From: an uncultured Desulfobacterales bacterium
GTDB lineage: Bacteria; Desulfobacterota; Desulfobacteria; Desulfobacterales; G020354645
Length of the DNA stretch: 5,781 nt
Direction: 5' to 3'
Assembly: GCA_947259865.1 (NCBI GenBank)
Contig: CAMYNZ010000252.1
Location: forward strand, 1,065-6,845
A program made the translations under genes and the position numbers. Below the pieces are notes generated by a model. That model searched no databases and was not told where the DNA came from. It saw only the letters and a list, made by a program, of their open reading frames with translations. How positions within the stretch are numbered: position 1 is the first letter of the stretch; each line of letters begins with the position of its first letter. This document shows, in pieces, positions 4,002 through 5,781 of the stretch.

Positions 4002-5781
4002 GGGACATTCCTGGCTGTTGCAGCTTGTAGATGGTTTGGATCCGGCGCATAAATTGTCGGCCACCTGGACACCATCGCTTCTTCGGCAATAGACCGGACG
4101 GGTCCCTCCGCCGCAAGGCACATTGCAGGCCCCCGCGTACCAGGAATAGGTTACACAGATTCCGTCGATGCAGCCATCAGAGCAAAATTCAGGCTTATAA
4201 TCGGTAAAATTATATTCATAACACGCACCGCCGGTACATCCGCGATCGATACAGGTGCGATCCCGGCGTCGAATGTTTTTATCCTGACAATACCAGTTGC
4301 CATATGATCCGCAGGTATCTTCGCCGCAGTCAATCCCTTCGCAGCTGTCATCCCGATAGTCGCTACTATCGTATTCGGACTCCAGGGTAATTTGTTTGCT
4401 AATAATCCTGCCGAATTCGTCATATTCGTAAAAATTACCGGCCGGAACCGGGGCTTCGCCCGGATCCTTCGGATCGGTTCCGATGAGATACTCCTGATAG
4501 TTGCTATAGCCGTCCGCGTCTGAATCATCGTCAGTGCTTTGATCTAGATTACCGAATTTTTCATATTCCCAGGCATCCGCTAACCCATCGCTGTCATCAT
4601 CGCTGTCTTCAGGAAGGGATATGACCATATCCATCGCTGCATTTTCAGGGACAGAAGTAGCAAAAGGCGGGGTTTGTTCGGCGATCTGATTTTTGGGGAT
4701 TAAATCGCTTTTAACGGTGCTGATCCAGCCGACAGCCAGATTAATGCTGATGATGACAGCTTTTGCCTCTGTCAGATTCATGCCGACCACATCCGGCACA
4801 TCCACCATCCGATAATCAGCCGTGATGGTTACCGAATCCGGGGGGCTGTCCGCCTCACCGTCGCTAACGATTAGCTGAATTTCATAACTGCCGGACTTAT
4901 CCACTATAAAAGAAGGTTTAACATCAGACGGATCTGAAAGAGTCGCCTGGCTGCTTTGCGGCAATGAAGTAAATGCCCACTGATATGTCAGCGCAACATT
5001 TTCAACATCATTGGAGGCGTTGCCGTTTAAAGTAACCACATCACTTACAAAAACCGCCCGATTTAAACCGGCGTTTGCCGATGGTGCATCATTAACGGCG
5101 GAAACCATAATGGTAATGGTCGCCGTATCGGAGCTGTCCTGGCTGTCATTTGCCGTAAAGGTAAAATGGTCCGAACCGTGAAAATTTTCCTTGGGAGCAT
5201 AGGTCATTGAAGGTGGCGTACCGCTCAGGGTTCCGTTGATCGGTTGTGAGTCCACCTGGAAGGCGAGCGTATCAGCGTCTGCATCGGTGCCCGTTAGCCT
5301 AATTGATACCGGCGTATCTTCCTTCGTTGTCACGGTTTGGGAGATGGCTGTGGGGGCTGTATTAATGATGGTAACTGTAACAGATGCTGTTGATGTACCG
5401 CCTTCACTGGTTGCCGTAAGGGTGTAGGTGGTCATCTCGGTTGGATAGAGCGATAAAGATCCGGAAGCATCCACGGGCCCAATTCCCGGTTCAATAACAC
5501 ATGAACTTGAATTGGTTGTACGCCATATGAGCGTGCTGGACGAACCTGTTGGAATGGATTGCGGATCGGTATAAAATTCGGTTATTTCAGGCGGGGAGAT
5601 CTTGATGAGGATTTTTTTTATTAGATCTGAAATGATCGATCCGCCGGGTGGGCCTCTTAGAAAACCCGCCAGCAGGATGTTTGAATTCAGTTGAGTATCA
5701 TTTTCGAAAACAACTTCAGTGCCTGTTAAAAAGTTATAAAGGGAGATAAACTTTCCGTTGAGAATGGAAAATCCGCCCTTA
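3651..5781 (-). CDS. Multidomain surface protein: Ig, cadherin-like, PKD, PASTA, Ca2+ segment, YD repeat, TSP1-like Cys-rich end; 5' end beyond window
   Basis: The frame is open from the right edge to TAA at 3651-3653, giving 709 visible residues; the true start lies outside. Numbering from the first visible residue: 63-138 is an Ig-like domain (LIWRTTNSSSC, then TTYTLTATSEGGTSTASVTV). Residues 139-230 are a cadherin-like/tandem-95 domain (TKEDTPVSI, FHGSDHFTFTANDS, AVNDAPSA). Residues 232-322 are a PKD domain (YQWAF, SGSYEIQLIVSDGEADS). Residues 326-390 are a PASTA domain (VPDVVGMNLTEAKAVI, ending MDMVISLP). Residues 391-440 are an acidic Ca2+-binding segment (DSDDDSDGLADAWE, EYLIGTDPKDP). 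A lone YD repeat (FYEYDEFGRIISKQ) lies near 450-463, and 480-709 is a Cys-rich end with a TSP1-like module. The role is probably extracellular binding; the Cys content implies disulfides made outside the cytoplasm. No catalytic motif is visible. Ligand and function are unknown. Confidence 0.93.
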   Translation of the reverse strand, partial: KGGFSILNGKFISLYNFLTGTEVVFENDTQLNSNILLAGFLRGPPGGSIISDLIKKILIKISPPEITEFYTDPQSIPTGSSSTLIWRTTNSSSCVIEPGIGPVDASGSLSLYPTEMTTYTLTATSEGGTSTASVTVTIINTAPTAISQTVTTKEDTPVSIRLTGTDADADTLAFQVDSQPINGTLSGTPPSMTYAPKENFHGSDHFTFTANDSQDSSDTATITIMVSAVNDAPSANAGLNRAVFVSDVVTLNGNASNDVENVALTYQWAFTSLPQSSQATLSDPSDVKPSFIVDKSGSYEIQLIVSDGEADSPPDSVTITADYRMVDVPDVVGMNLTEAKAVIISINLAVGWISTVKSDLIPKNQIAEQTPPFATSVPENAAMDMVISLPEDSDDDSDGLADAWEYEKFGNLDQSTDDDSDADGYSNYQEYLIGTDPKDPGEAPVPAGNFYEYDEFGRIISKQITLESEYDSSDYRDDSCEGIDCGEDTCGSYGNWYCQDKNIRRRDRTCIDRGCTGGACYEYNFTDYKPEFCSDGCIDGICVTYSWYAGACNVPCGGGTRPVYCRRSDGVQVADNLCAGSKPSTSCNSQECPEVCYYEPGNGGTYFYESCRVECIEYEYGWEGMKKVPIGCLTWTLDCYWKLHFNDNELVFELNERAPETYEKNGYRYQKGAVMREPSCDPHDLSCNLYRHWWGVTTTRLCKNCGRCN
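4002..4148 (-). other. Thrombospondin type 1-like (ADAMTS-type) module
   Basis: About 49 residues contain W-Y-A-G-A-C, N-V-P-C-G-G-G-T-R-P-V-Y-C, then V-A-D-N-L-C, S-K-P-S-T-S-C and N-S-Q-E-C-P. The order of six cysteines, the CGGGTRxVxC core, the D-x-x-C and KP-x-x-x-C steps and the final C-P match the TSP1/ADAMTS pattern as known from animals. Only one of the usual stacked tryptophans is present. In animals these modules bind glycans and proteins. Assigned by motif reading, without a profile search. Confidence 0.75.
4155..4343 (-). other. 10-cysteine module preceding the TSP1-like domain
   Basis: Residues with the pattern C-x4-C-x4-C-x7-C-x11-C-x4-C-x4-C-x12-C-x3-C-x4-C include IDCGEDTC, NWYC, RRRDRTCIDRGC, TGGAC and a closing CSDGCIDGIC. 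The motif of W-Y-C, a basic R-R-R stretch, D-R-G-C and G-G-x-C recalls, from memory, Cys-rich segments in surface proteins of uncultivated archaea and bacteria. I cannot name a family. The even cysteine count and lack of CxxC metal sites favour disulfides over metal binding. Confidence 0.65.
4611..4805 (-). other. PASTA domain
   Basis: About 65 residues begin V-D-V-P-D-V-V-G-M-N-L-T-E-A-K-A-V-I. They continue through N-L-A-V-G-W and K-N-Q-I-A-E-Q-T-P-P and end V-P-E-N-A-A-M-D-M-V-I-S-L-P. This matches the PASTA fold order of VPDVVG, AxxxL, GL-V, VxxQxP, G and VxLxVS. The usual helper glycine before the last strand is replaced. PASTA domains are best known on Ser/Thr kinases and penicillin-binding proteins; here one sits alone in a chain of extracellular domains, so muropeptide binding cannot be assumed. 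Confidence 0.8.

Noticed and set aside
4151..4528. 125-codon minus-strand frame in another phase
   Set aside because: It overlaps the Ca2+ segment and Cys-rich coding region of the real gene and has no domain features; the real frame shows patterned cysteines and known domains.
3651..5474. A complete gene starting at the GTG at 5474
   Set aside because: That GTG is an internal valine in the middle of the Ig-like domain. The frame continues upstream without a stop to the window edge, with Ig-domain sequence (LIWRTTNSSSC) before it, so the gene is 5'-partial.

Overview
The window holds parts of two large minus-strand genes in tandem, separated by 147 bp. Both run off the window, one at each edge. 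No RNA gene, insertion sequence, CRISPR array or plus-strand gene is supported. Transcription runs from high to low coordinates.

Right part (3651-5781): the last 709 codons of a modular surface or secreted protein. In N-to-C order it shows an unassigned stretch, a bacterial Ig-like domain, a cadherin-like (tandem-95 type) domain, a PKD domain, a PASTA domain, an acidic Ca2+-binding (thrombospondin type 3-like) segment, one isolated YD repeat, and a C-terminus with 26 cysteines in about 230 residues. Inside that C-terminus is a six-cysteine module closely resembling an animal-type thrombospondin type 1 repeat. It is flanked by a 10-Cys module and an unassigned 10-Cys tail.

Middle (3504-3650): a spacer with a good Shine-Dalgarno sequence for the next gene and short inverted repeats, but no convincing terminator or promoter. 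The two genes may be co-transcribed.

Left part (1-3503): the first 1167 codons of a TcB/SpvB-like RHS protein. It has a Sec signal peptide, an SpvB N-terminal domain, seven exactly periodic 51-residue FG-GAP/VCBS-type repeats, a TcdB-mid/N-like region and YD (RHS) repeats continuing past the window edge. The variable C-terminal tip that would define its activity is not visible.

Organism: a Gram-negative environmental bacterium with moderate GC is likely. The Ig, PKD, Ca2+-segment and YD toolkit is familiar from Desulfobacterota and related groups. This assignment is inferred from protein style only. Together the genes suggest a secreted or surface system for adhesion, competition or host interaction. 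Nothing here proves a toxin.
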